Assembly (NCBI GenBank): GCA_964588415.1
Contig: CAZPPK010000172.1
Coordinates: forward strand, 1 to 5,597
Source: Sulfidibacterium sp964588415
GTDB taxonomy: Bacteria; Bacteroidota; Bacteroidia; Bacteroidales; F082
DNA length: 5,597 nucleotides
Direction: 5' to 3'
Positions 1-5,268 of this stretch are shown piece after piece. A model generated the notes under the pieces. The model did no database searches. It was not told the origin of the DNA and worked only from the letters and a program-made list of their open reading frames with translations. Made by a program: the position numbers and the translations under genes. The first letter of the stretch is position 1; every line of letters starts with the position of its first letter.

Positions 1-8
1 TAAATAAC

Positions 9-16
9 TAATTTTG
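9..16 (+). promoter_or_regulatory. -7 promoter element for the CYTH gene
   Basis: The octamer TAATTTTG matches the Bacteroidota housekeeping -7 consensus TAnnTTTG exactly. It would place transcription start near position 22, about 20 nt before the ATG at 43. The partner -33 box would lie off the left edge of the window and cannot be checked. The same octamer stands before uvrA at 1786-1793. Confidence 0.5.
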
Positions 17-42
17 TGATGAACTAAAAAAAACAGCTTAAC

Positions 43-525
43 ATGGCACAGGAAATTGAACTCAAGTTTTTGGTTAAAGGCAACTTTAAACCTTTCGTAA
101 CAAAAAAACTGGAAATATCGCAAGCCTATCTTTCCACCCAGCCTGAACGTACCGTAAGAATTCGCATTAAGGACAGAAAAGGTTACATTAACATTAAGGG
201 AGCGGCTAAAAATTCCGGAATTATGCGTTATGAATGGGAGCAGGAGATATCATTTGAGGATGCCCGGGAACTTATGAAGTTGCGTGAGTCAGGAATGGTG
301 GAAAAAACGCGTTATATCATACCTACCGAAAACGAGTTGGAATTTGAAGTAGATGAATTCCATGGAGATAATGAAGGCCTTCTGATGGCTGAAATAGAAC
401 TTCCTTCAGCAGACACTTCTTTTAAAAAGCCGGATTGGCTGGACGAAGAAGTTACAGGAAATCCCTCATTTTATAACGCTGAACTTTCGAAGAATCCCTA
501 TCGGTATTGGAAAGAGTTGAATTAA
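43..525 (+). CDS. CYTH domain protein (triphosphate tunnel metalloenzyme, probable inorganic triphosphatase)
   Basis: This 160-residue cytosolic protein is a complete single-domain CYTH/TTM enzyme, the usual size for the short bacterial form. The hallmark ExExK motif is at the very N-terminus (E4, E6, K8 in EIELK). Basic strand residues expected to bind the triphosphate follow (R39, R41, K52, R62, then K88 and R90). The acidic pairs that hold Mg2+/Mn2+ are E64/E66, E100/E102 and E117/E119 near the end. The family hydrolyses tripolyphosphate, thiamine triphosphate or other organic triphosphates, and some members are class IV adenylate cyclases. By analogy with short bacterial members tested elsewhere, inorganic triphosphatase is the likeliest activity, but substrate cannot be read from sequence. 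The start at 43 is chosen because ExExK normally sits within the first ten residues. There is no Shine-Dalgarno, as is normal in Bacteroidota. A -7 box at 9-16 suggests it has its own promoter. Confidence 0.9.
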   Translation: MAQEIELKFLVKGNFKPFVTKKLEISQAYLSTQPERTVRIRIKDRKGYINIKGAAKNSGIMRYEWEQEISFEDARELMKLRESGMVEKTRYIIPTENELEFEVDEFHGDNEGLLMAEIELPSADTSFKKPDWLDEEVTGNPSFYNAELSKNPYRYWKELN

Positions 526-598
526 CCAAAAAAATCAGCGCCAGAAAATACACTTAGGACTTTCACTGACTCCGTCATTCATAATCGCACAGGTTTTC
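526..598. other. Short intergenic gap after the CYTH gene
   Basis: This is the space between the stop codons of two convergent genes. I find no stem-loop with a T-tract here, so the terminator of the CYTH gene is not identified. Confidence 0.5.
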
Positions 599-787
599 TT
601 AATTCATCAGGACATATAGATCACCTATATTAATTGTTTTAAAAACTGTAAGGGCAGCGGCATAAGCTATTAAATTCCGGACAACAGTGGCTGACGGTTT
701 CATTCCGAAAATTTCCGTCTTTCCGTGAACGGGAGTCTTAGAATTATCTTGGAATTTGTGGGAGGTGTAATAATTTTGCACAGGCAT
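599..787 (-). CDS. Small conserved-looking hypothetical protein (62 aa)
   Basis: This small ORF starts at the ATG at 787 and stops with TAA at 599-601. The frame is open further upstream to a TTG at 853, which would give 84 residues. The ATG is preferred because no Shine-Dalgarno supports the TTG. The C-terminal part (GKTEIFGMKPS, then VVRNLIAYAAALTVFKT and an ending in LMN) resembles, from memory, short Bacteroidota proteins that share a 'KPS..T...L..Y..AL.V' core and end in Asn. I could not test this. No signal peptide, membrane segment or cysteine motif is visible, and no function is known to me. It lies downstream of the sigma gene on the same strand but behind that gene's terminator, so it should be transcribed separately. 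No convincing promoter is seen. It could also be a chance ORF. Confidence 0.45.
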   Translation of the reverse strand: MPVQNYYTSHKFQDNSKTPVHGKTEIFGMKPSATVVRNLIAYAAALTVFKTINIGDLYVLMN

Positions 788-855
788 AGGATTAGATTTA
801 ACTCTTAGTAAACTACTATGTCTTAACGCAAAAAAAAGTTGATTATTATTCAAAA

Positions 856-872
856 TTTAGGAATTTCCTAAA
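856..872. promoter_or_regulatory. 17-bp perfect palindrome, possible operator
   Basis: TTTAGGAA-T-TTCCTAAA is a perfect inverted repeat with a 1-nt centre. It sits about 70 bp upstream of the ATG at 787 and just before the alternative TTG at 853. The symmetry and AT-rich setting suit a dimeric repressor site, but no regulator is encoded next to it. A 17-nt AT-rich palindrome can arise by chance. Confidence 0.3.
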
Positions 873-953
873 ATAAAATCGGAGAAAGAAATATATCATT
901 AATTATCAGATTATTACAAATAATAAATAGATGATGCCTAAGGTATCGCATTC
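873..953. other. AT-rich intergenic DNA without clear features
   Basis: I see no ORF or stable hairpin here. One minus-strand near-match to a -7 box, TATTATTTG at 917-925, has a 3-nt instead of 2-nt spacer and no TTG at the right distance, so I do not call it a promoter. Confidence 0.5.
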
Positions 954-954
954 G

Positions 955-1010
955 CTTTAGCAATAAAATAAATTTCTCAGTTTCCGTGGGGTTCAACCCA
1001 CGGAAACTGA
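955..1010 (-). terminator. Rho-independent terminator of the sigma factor gene
   Basis: The arms at 977-990 and 997-1010 (TCAGTTTCCGTGGG and its exact complement) form a 14-bp perfect stem around a 6-nt loop. Read on the minus strand, the stem is followed by GAAATTTATTTTATT, a T-rich tail typical of intrinsic terminators. The hairpin starts about 60 nt after the sigma stop codon. On the plus strand the following sequence is not T-rich, so termination should act mainly on minus-strand transcripts. The very regular arms could also mean a dispersed repeat. Confidence 0.7.
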
Positions 1011-1069
1011 TGCCTTTAACCTTTGATGGGAAGATAAGAATAGAGCTATCCGGCGCTTCTCATAGACCG

Positions 1070-1657
1070 TTAGTTCGTCAGGACAATATTATTTTTCCGG
1101 ATCAATTTTCTCAAATTAATTAAAGCATAACGCATCCTCCCCAGTGCAGTATTAATACTGACGTCTGTTTGATCGGCAATTTCCTTAAAACTCAAATCAC
1201 TATAGCACCGGAGGTACAACACTTCTTTTTGCTCCTCAGGAAGGTAATCGATTAAACTCCGAATATCTTCATGGATTTGTTTTGTGATGAGCTCATCTTC
1301 AAAACTGGGGTCTGTAACTCTCAGGTTAGCAAGAACATCTTGATAAGGTAGTTTGGGCTCTGCAAAATTCACTTTTTTTGCTTTCCTGAAATGATCAATC
1401 ACGAGGTTATGGGCGATACGCATTACCCATTGAATGAACTTTCCTTCATCAGAATAAGATCCTGATTTTAAAGTGTGTATGACTTTAACAAAGGTATCCT
1501 GAAAGATGTCGTCGGCAAGGTATTTATCCTTAACCATTACAAAAATGTAGGAGTAAAGACGGCTCTGATGCCGTTCTATAAGCTCTTGTAAACTGGATGA
1601 ATTACCTGCCAGAAAATCCCTAATGAGCTGCTGCTCGCTACAAGCTTCTTTTTTCAT
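1070..1657 (-). CDS. ECF-type RNA polymerase sigma-70 family sigma factor
   Basis: This 195-residue cytosolic protein has the two-domain layout of extracytoplasmic-function sigma factors. Region 2 spans roughly residues 25-93, with the core-binding DDIFQDTF (49-56) and the -10-recognition and melting segment FIQWVMRIAHNLVIDHFRK (74-92). Region 4 spans roughly 134-185, beginning LPEEQKEVLYLR and carrying the helix-turn-helix SFKEIADQTDVSINTALGR (156-174) that reads the -35 region. There is no region 1 or 3 and no C-terminal extension. It would direct RNA polymerase to a small regulon. No anti-sigma factor gene lies on either side in the window, so its control is unknown. It is transcribed away from uvrA from a good Bacteroidota promoter (1747-1777) with a leader of about 80 nt, and ends at the hairpin at 977-1010. 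The ATG at 1657 is the first in frame and gives a normal N-terminus. Confidence 0.92.
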   Translation of the reverse strand: MKKEACSEQQLIRDFLAGNSSSLQELIERHQSRLYSYIFVMVKDKYLADDIFQDTFVKVIHTLKSGSYSDEGKFIQWVMRIAHNLVIDHFRKAKKVNFAEPKLPYQDVLANLRVTDPSFEDELITKQIHEDIRSLIDYLPEEQKEVLYLRCYSDLSFKEIADQTDVSINTALGRMRYALINLRKLIRKNNIVLTN

Positions 1658-1692
1658 AAGGAAAAAGTATTTGTTAAGAAAAAAGTAAGCAT
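1654..1692 (-). CDS. Possible 12-codon leader ORF of the sigma gene
   Basis: In the sigma leader an ATG at 1692 opens a 12-residue frame (MLTFFLTNTFSL). Its TGA overlaps the sigma start codon as ATGA, the arrangement used for translational coupling. A Shine-Dalgarno-like AGGAGG lies 15 nt upstream of this ATG, farther than usual. The peptide is hydrophobic and rich in Phe, Leu and Thr. It could tune sigma translation, or the overlap may be chance. I have no evidence that it is translated. Confidence 0.25.
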   Translation of the reverse strand: MLTFFLTNTFSL

Positions 1693-1746
1693 CTACTCGA
1701 TAGGTGTCCTCCTGATTTTAAAGGTTAGAAATATGATTTACTCTTG

Positions 1747-1777
1747 CAAATATAGCTTTTAAAAGGAAATAGCCAAA
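1747..1777 (-). promoter_or_regulatory. -33/-7 promoter of the sigma factor gene
   Basis: Read on the minus strand, TTTG (1777-1774) is followed by a 19-nt spacer and TATATTTG (1754-1747). This is an exact match to the Bacteroidota housekeeping promoter form TTTG-N19-TAnnTTTG. The predicted transcription start is near 1740, giving a leader of about 80 nt before the ATG at 1657. Confidence 0.65.
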
Positions 1778-1785
1778 TTTATTTA

Positions 1786-1793
1786 TAATTTTG
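1786..1793 (+). promoter_or_regulatory. -7 promoter element for uvrA
   Basis: TAATTTTG matches TAnnTTTG exactly and would start transcription near 1799, only about 14 nt before the first uvrA ATG. No TTG-like -33 box is found 17-23 nt upstream, so the promoter may be weak or need an activator. It is back-to-back with the sigma promoter, and only 8 bp separate this box from the sigma -33 box. Confidence 0.45.
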
Positions 1794-1812
1794 TCGCATA
1801 TTTTTTTCATAA

Positions 1813-4632
1813 ATGATGGATATTTCGGGAGTAAACCCAAAAGATTATATAGTTGTTGTTAAGTCGAGGGTCAACAATTTAAAAAACCTCAGTGTTGCTA
1901 TTCCCAGGAAGAAACTCATTGTAATTACGGGGTTATCAGGTTCAGGGAAATCGTCTCTGGCATTTGATACATTATACGCAGACGGACAAAGGCGCTATGT
2001 GGAAAGTATGAGTTCCTACGCCCGGCAGTTTTTAGGAAGAATGGACAAACCCGATGTAGATGCCATTTTGGGAATAGCTCCGGCCATTGCCATCGAGCAA
2101 AAGGTAAAAACAAGAAATCCAAGGTCTACCGTTGGCACATCTACAGAAATTTATGAATATCTTAAATTACTGTTTGCACGCGTTGGCAAAACCATTTCTC
2201 CTTTGTCGGGATTGGAAGTGAAACGGCATTTTGTTTCAGATGTAACTGATTTTATTCTTACACTACCACACGGAACCGATGTTATGCTTTTTGCGCCGTT
2301 GGATGACGTTCCGGGAAGAAGCCTGAAACAACAGCTACAAGTTCTTCTTCAACAAGGTTTTAGCCGGATCATGAGTCATGGGGAAATTCATAAAATAGAA
2401 TCGCTCCTGGATCAGATTGGAGAAAAAACCAAACCTGACAACTGCTATCTCATTATCGATAGGATTAGCATTGAAGAAGATGATTCTGATTTAAAAGCAC
2501 GTATTGATGATTCTGTTCAAACGGCTTTTTATGAAGGGCATGGTTACTTAAAAGTCTCATATTCCCAGGAAGGAAAGCAAAAACTGATAGATTTTTCCAA
2601 TAAATTTGAATTGGATGGCATCCAGTTTGAAGAACCTTCCGTAAACCTGTTCACTTTTAACAATCCTTTCGGTGCGTGCAAAAAGTGTGAAGGCTTTGGA
2701 ACCATTATAGGAATTGATGAGAAGCTGGTAATTCCCAACCCGAAACTTTCGGTTTACGAAGGCGCTGTGGCCTGTTGGAAAGGCGAAAAGATGGGAGAAT
2801 GGAAAGACATTCTCATCAGAAATGCCTATAAATTCGACTTCCCAATTCATAAACCCTATTTTGAACTGAGACCGGCCCAAAAAGAATTGCTCTGGACCGG
2901 TAATGAATACTTTGGGGGTATAAACCGTTTCTTTGAATCCGTTGAAGAGCAGGCGTATAAAATCCAATATCGCGTAATGCTTTCGCGTTATCGCGGAAAA
3001 ACAACCTGCCCTGAATGCAAAGGTACAAGACTTAGAAAAGATGCAAATTATGTTCTGGTTGGGGGAAAAACAATTGCTGAAATTGTGGACATGCAGCTTA
3101 ACGAAGTCCTTGAATTTTTCAAAAGCCTTTCTCTAAGCGACCATGATTCCAAAGTAGCCAAGCGACTGCTTCTTGAAATTACCAACCGCATGCAATTTCT
3201 AAATGACGTTGGTCTTGTCTATTTGACACTGAACCGGAGGTCAGACAGTTTATCGGGAGGCGAATCACAACGTATTAACCTTGCCACTTCGCTGGGAAGT
3301 TCGTTGGTTGGCTCCATGTATATTCTTGATGAACCGAGTATCGGACTTCATCCGCGCGACACGCACCAATTAATTAAGGTACTAAAAACATTGCGCGATC
3401 TGGGAAATACGGTTATCGTAGTAGAACACGAAGAAGAAATTATCAAAATTGCCGATCAGATCATTGACATTGGCCCAGACTCGGGAGAACATGGCGGAGA
3501 GCTGGTTTTTCAGGGCAGTTATGATGAGTTGAAAAACAATGATGTGAGTTACACAGCGCTCTATCTTACAGGAAGAAAGGCTATTGGCCTGCCAAGCCAT
3601 AGAAGAAAATGGAAAGATTTTATCACTATTAAAGATGCCTTTCATCACAATTTAAAAAACATCAGCGTACAGTTCCCGCTAAACACACTAACAGTGGTTA
3701 CCGGAGTGAGCGGTTCGGGAAAATCCACACTGGTACGCGACATTTTATATACATCTTTAAAAAGGTACCTTGGCGCAGATGTAAATTCCGAAAGCCATAC
3801 AAGTATTCTTGAAGGGGAGTTGGACCGTATCCAGGCTATCGAATATATTGATCAGAATCCAATCGGACGCTCTTCGCGCTCCAATCCGGCTACTTATCTA
3901 AAAGCTTTTGATGATATACGACAGCTTTTTGCAAATCAGTCGCTGGCAAAACTCCGTTCGTATAAACCGGGTTATTTCTCATTTAACGTTCCGGGCGGCC
4001 GTTGCGAACAATGCGAAGGCGAAGGTGTGATCAAAGTTGAGATGCAGTTCATGGCCGACATTTATCTTAAATGTGAATCCTGTCACGGAAAACGTTTTAA
4101 AGATGAAGTACTGGAAATAAAATACAAAGAAAAAAACATTTCCGATATCCTGAACCTGACTGTAGATCAGGCGATTGAATTTTTCAGCCAGGAAACTAAA
4201 AATAACACCCTGGAAAAAAGAATCGTCGCTAAGATACAACCGTTGCAGGACACGGGATTGGGTTATCTGAAGCTGGGACAAAGTTCCAACACCCTCAGTG
4301 GCGGTGAAGCACAGCGCATTAAACTGGCTTTCTTCCTTTCGAAAGGTGCCGGCAATTCCCCTACCCTTTTCATCTTTGACGAACCCACCACCGGTTTACA
4401 CATTCACGACATCAGCCACCTGCTGAATTCGCTGAATGCCTTGATAGAAAACGGCCACAGTGTGGTTGTCATTGAGCATAACGTGGAAGTTATCAAATCG
4501 GCTGACTGGGTGATTGATCTGGGTCCTGAAGGCGGCGATAAAGGTGGAAAAATTGTCTTTGAAGGAACACCGGATGACTTGGTAAAATGCAAAAAATCGT
4601 ATACCGGCAGGTTTTTAAAGCACAAAATATGA
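1813..4632 (+). CDS. uvrA: UvrABC system protein A (excinuclease ABC subunit A)
   Basis: UvrA is the dimeric DNA-damage-scanning ATPase of nucleotide excision repair. It loads UvrB at lesions, after which UvrC cuts. The 939-residue protein is full length for class I UvrA. ATPase half I has Walker A GLSGSGKSS (40-48), signature LSGGESQR (480-487), Walker B YILDEPS (503-509) and H-loop H539. Half II has Walker A GVSGSGKST (631-639), signature LSGGEAQR (828-835), Walker B FIFDEPT (853-859) and H-loop H889. The UvrB-binding and insertion regions lie between the first Walker A and signature. The DNA-binding C-terminal zinc module is intact (C731, C734, C754, C757). CPEC is present at 399-402. The first zinc module keeps only C289/C292: the upstream CxxC is replaced around FSNKF (261-265), a variation I believe is common in Bacteroidota. 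ATGATG offers two starts, and the first is used here. There is no Shine-Dalgarno. The TGA stop is partly supplied by a repeat element (4631-4761). Confidence 0.97.
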   Translation: MMDISGVNPKDYIVVVKSRVNNLKNLSVAIPRKKLIVITGLSGSGKSSLAFDTLYADGQRRYVESMSSYARQFLGRMDKPDVDAILGIAPAIAIEQKVKTRNPRSTVGTSTEIYEYLKLLFARVGKTISPLSGLEVKRHFVSDVTDFILTLPHGTDVMLFAPLDDVPGRSLKQQLQVLLQQGFSRIMSHGEIHKIESLLDQIGEKTKPDNCYLIIDRISIEEDDSDLKARIDDSVQTAFYEGHGYLKVSYSQEGKQKLIDFSNKFELDGIQFEEPSVNLFTFNNPFGACKKCEGFGTIIGIDEKLVIPNPKLSVYEGAVACWKGEKMGEWKDILIRNAYKFDFPIHKPYFELRPAQKELLWTGNEYFGGINRFFESVEEQAYKIQYRVMLSRYRGKTTCPECKGTRLRKDANYVLVGGKTIAEIVDMQLNEVLEFFKSLSLSDHDSKVAKRLLLEITNRMQFLNDVGLVYLTLNRRSDSLSGGESQRINLATSLGSSLVGSMYILDEPSIGLHPRDTHQLIKVLKTLRDLGNTVIVVEHEEEIIKIADQIIDIGPDSGEHGGELVFQGSYDELKNNDVSYTALYLTGRKAIGLPSHRRKWKDFITIKDAFHHNLKNISVQFPLNTLTVVTGVSGSGKSTLVRDILYTSLKRYLGADVNSESHTSILEGELDRIQAIEYIDQNPIGRSSRSNPATYLKAFDDIRQLFANQSLAKLRSYKPGYFSFNVPGGRCEQCEGEGVIKVEMQFMADIYLKCESCHGKRFKDEVLEIKYKEKNISDILNLTVDQAIEFFSQETKNNTLEKRIVAKIQPLQDTGLGYLKLGQSSNTLSGGEAQRIKLAFFLSKGAGNSPTLFIFDEPTTGLHIHDISHLLNSLNALIENGHSVVVIEHNVEVIKSADWVIDLGPEGGDKGGKIVFEGTPDDLVKCKKSYTGRFLKHKI

Positions 4633-4767
4633 GCCCACTTCGAAAAGTAGTTTTTCGTCATTGCGAACGAAGTGAAGCAATCTCAACAGGTGGAATATCA
4701 ATGGCATAAAATTGCTTCGTGCCTCGCAATGACGCATTTTTTAACTTTTCGGAGAGGGCTCAAATAT
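4625..4767. mobile_element. 131-bp MITE-like inverted-repeat element with 6-bp flanking direct repeats; possible uvrA terminator
   Basis: The element runs from GAGCCC at 4631 to GGGCTC at 4761. Its ends (4631-4648 against 4744-4761) pair over 18 bp with one A-A mismatch and one G-T wobble. Directly outside both ends lies AAATAT (4625-4630 and 4762-4767), as expected of a target-site duplication. Inside is a second inverted repeat, CGTCATTGCGA (4656-4666) against TCGCAATGACG (4724-4734), continued by GAAGCAAT (4674-4681) against ATTGCTTC (4711-4718). The inner repeat resembles a short dispersed repeat seen in many bacterial genomes, from memory. Neither part encodes a transposase, so any movement would need one supplied elsewhere. 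The hairpin would fold in uvrA mRNA right at the stop and may act as its terminator. A simple long terminator stem is the alternative reading. Confidence 0.6.
4656..4734. repeat. Inner REP-like inverted repeat (CGTCATTGCGA family)
   Basis: There are 11-bp perfect outer arms and 8-bp perfect inner arms, separated by unequal internal loops (7 and 5 nt), around a loop of about 29 nt (4682-4710). The surrounding T-runs (4651-4655 and 4737-4742) do not pair with each other, so the inner repeat is structurally distinct from the outer arms. It may be a separate insertion nested in the outer element. No clean target duplication is seen for it. Confidence 0.55.
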
Positions 4768-4887
4768 AGATTTTTCAACGTACTGACCCCAGAATCGGGC
4801 AAGTCTTAACACCTGTGCGAAAGCAGACTTGTGCCCATTAATAAAAAGGTCCAAGCTTGCCGGTCCGGCAGGTCTGCTACCCACCAT
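4741..4887 (-). CDS. Possible 48-aa ORF across a repeat boundary
   Basis: An ATG at 4887 opens 48 codons ending in TAA at 4741-4743. The product starts MVGSRPAGPASLD and ends VEKSIFEPSPKS. The last residues are encoded inside the right arm of the inverted-repeat element. The palindrome TGCCGG-T-CCGGCA encodes part of the RPAGPAS stretch. The composition is protein-like (several aromatic and charged residues), but the ORF has no Shine-Dalgarno or promoter and runs into repeat DNA. It may be the fused remnant of an older gene, or a chance frame carried by repeats. No family is recognised. Confidence 0.2.
   Translation of the reverse strand: MVGSRPAGPASLDLFINGHKSAFAQVLRLARFWGQYVEKSIFEPSPKS
4797..4836. 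repeat. Hairpin with GGGC/AAGTCT arms
   Basis: GGGCAAGTCT (4797-4806) pairs with AGACTT-GT-GCCC (4825-4836) apart from a 2-nt bulge, around an 18-nt loop. It is more GC-rich than the surrounding DNA and has no T-tract on either strand that would make it a terminator. It is probably a repeat fragment. Confidence 0.4.
4858..4870. repeat. GC-rich 13-nt palindrome
   Basis: TGCCGG-T-CCGGCA is a perfect palindrome in otherwise AT-rich DNA. Such short GC-rich palindromes are typical of dispersed repetitive units. Function is unknown. Confidence 0.4.
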
Positions 4888-4929
4888 TTTTCTCAAAGAC
4901 TTGAACTGTAAAACTTAATGAGCAAAGAA

Positions 4930-4959
4930 TTTGATTTTCTCGTTCTTTTTTTTACTTTG
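4930..4959 (+). promoter_or_regulatory. Possible promoter upstream of the 24-codon ORF
   Basis: TTTG (4930-4933), an 18-nt spacer and TTACTTTG (4952-4959) resemble the Bacteroidota -33/-7 promoter, with one mismatch in the -7 box (TT instead of TA). Transcription would start near 4966, just before an ATG at 4970. The T-rich spacer makes chance matches easier. Confidence 0.25.
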
Positions 4960-4969
4960 TAAAACCAAT

Positions 4970-5044
4970 ATGAAATATCCTTTCGACCTTTATTCGATCC
5001 CAAGGATTTTGTTATTACCTAAATGGAGGGAAAACCTCCTTTAA
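4970..5044 (+). CDS. Possible 24-codon ORF with embedded hairpin
   Basis: This short frame (starts MKYPFDLYSIPR, ends PKWRENLL) follows a possible promoter by about 10 nt. Its last codons form the GGAGG...CCTCC hairpin. The composition (aromatic, Pro, Leu and basic residues) is peptide-like. After the stop, two other frames stay open for short distances: one encodes KKGGGVQK up to a TAG at 5109-5111, the other ends KIAKYSFSDC at a TAA at 5135. The region could therefore be a decayed small gene rather than a working peptide gene. No family is recognised. Confidence 0.2.
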   Translation: MKYPFDLYSIPRILLLPKWRENLL

Positions 5045-5096
5045 TTGAAATAAATCGACATTGCAATATAGACAACACATAACAAAGAAAGGAGGT
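5020..5096 (+). promoter_or_regulatory. Possible alternative-hairpin leader (SD/anti-SD pairing)
   Basis: TAAATGGAGG (5020-5029) pairs with CCTCCTTTA (5035-5043) over a 5-nt loop, with one bulged T. The same CCTCCTTT (5035-5042) is also perfectly complementary to AAAGGAGG (5088-5095), an ideal Shine-Dalgarno sequence followed by GTG codons. The two pairings exclude each other, as in an attenuator or translation switch. No long ORF follows the Shine-Dalgarno: only VECKNS or a 3-codon frame can start there. The nearest real gene begins 225 nt further on. Confidence 0.3.
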
Positions 5097-5251
5097 GGAG
5101 TGCAAAAATAGCTAAATATTCTTTTTCTGACTGCTAATTTTATAAATGGGCTGTACAGACGTTGAGTAAATAACTAAAACAAATCAGAGTTACTGTACCT
5201 ATGAAAAAACAGGATTTATAAATTTTAAACTGAACAAAAATAAAAAGAAAG
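5097..5251. other. AT-rich intergenic DNA upstream of the secreted-protein gene
   Basis: This stretch has no supported gene. It contains short palindromes such as CTGTACAG (5151-5158) and a separate ACTGTAC (5192-5198), which share the ACTGT/CTGTAC core with the palindrome at 5252-5263. Very short frames such as the one at 5201 (MKKQDL) are not supported. Confidence 0.4.
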
Positions 5252-5263
5252 AACAGTACTGTT
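5252..5263. promoter_or_regulatory. Palindrome AACAGTACTGTT, possible operator
   Basis: This is a perfect 12-bp palindrome ending 5 bp before the -7 box at 5269-5276, so it lies in the promoter spacer where a repressor or activator dimer could bind. It is the full-length version of related ACTGT cores upstream. No regulator is known for it. Confidence 0.35.
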
Positions 5264-5268
5264 AGGAA

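Noticed and set aside
43..525. Calling the CYTH protein a class IV adenylate cyclase (CyaB)
   Set aside because: The motifs define the fold and metal/triphosphate site, but not cyclase activity. Short single-domain bacterial members are more often triphosphatases.
1813..4632. Class II UvrA (UvrA2)
   Set aside because: The length of 939 residues and the presence of sequence between the first Walker A and the first signature for UvrB binding fit class I. UvrA2 proteins are shorter and lack that region.
1925..4661. Several open frames of 64-136 codons on the strand opposite uvrA, and a small one overlapping its end
   Set aside because: They lie wholly or mostly inside the well-supported uvrA frame, have no recognisable domains and no promoters, and follow from the codon use of uvrA.
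4780..4890. tRNA or structured RNA gene in the GC-rich patch
   Set aside because: The hairpins do not form a cloverleaf and there is no T-loop consensus or CCA end. Repeat fragments explain the patch better.
5201..5221. ATG frame MKKQDL
   Set aside because: Only six codons, with no ribosome site or conserved context.
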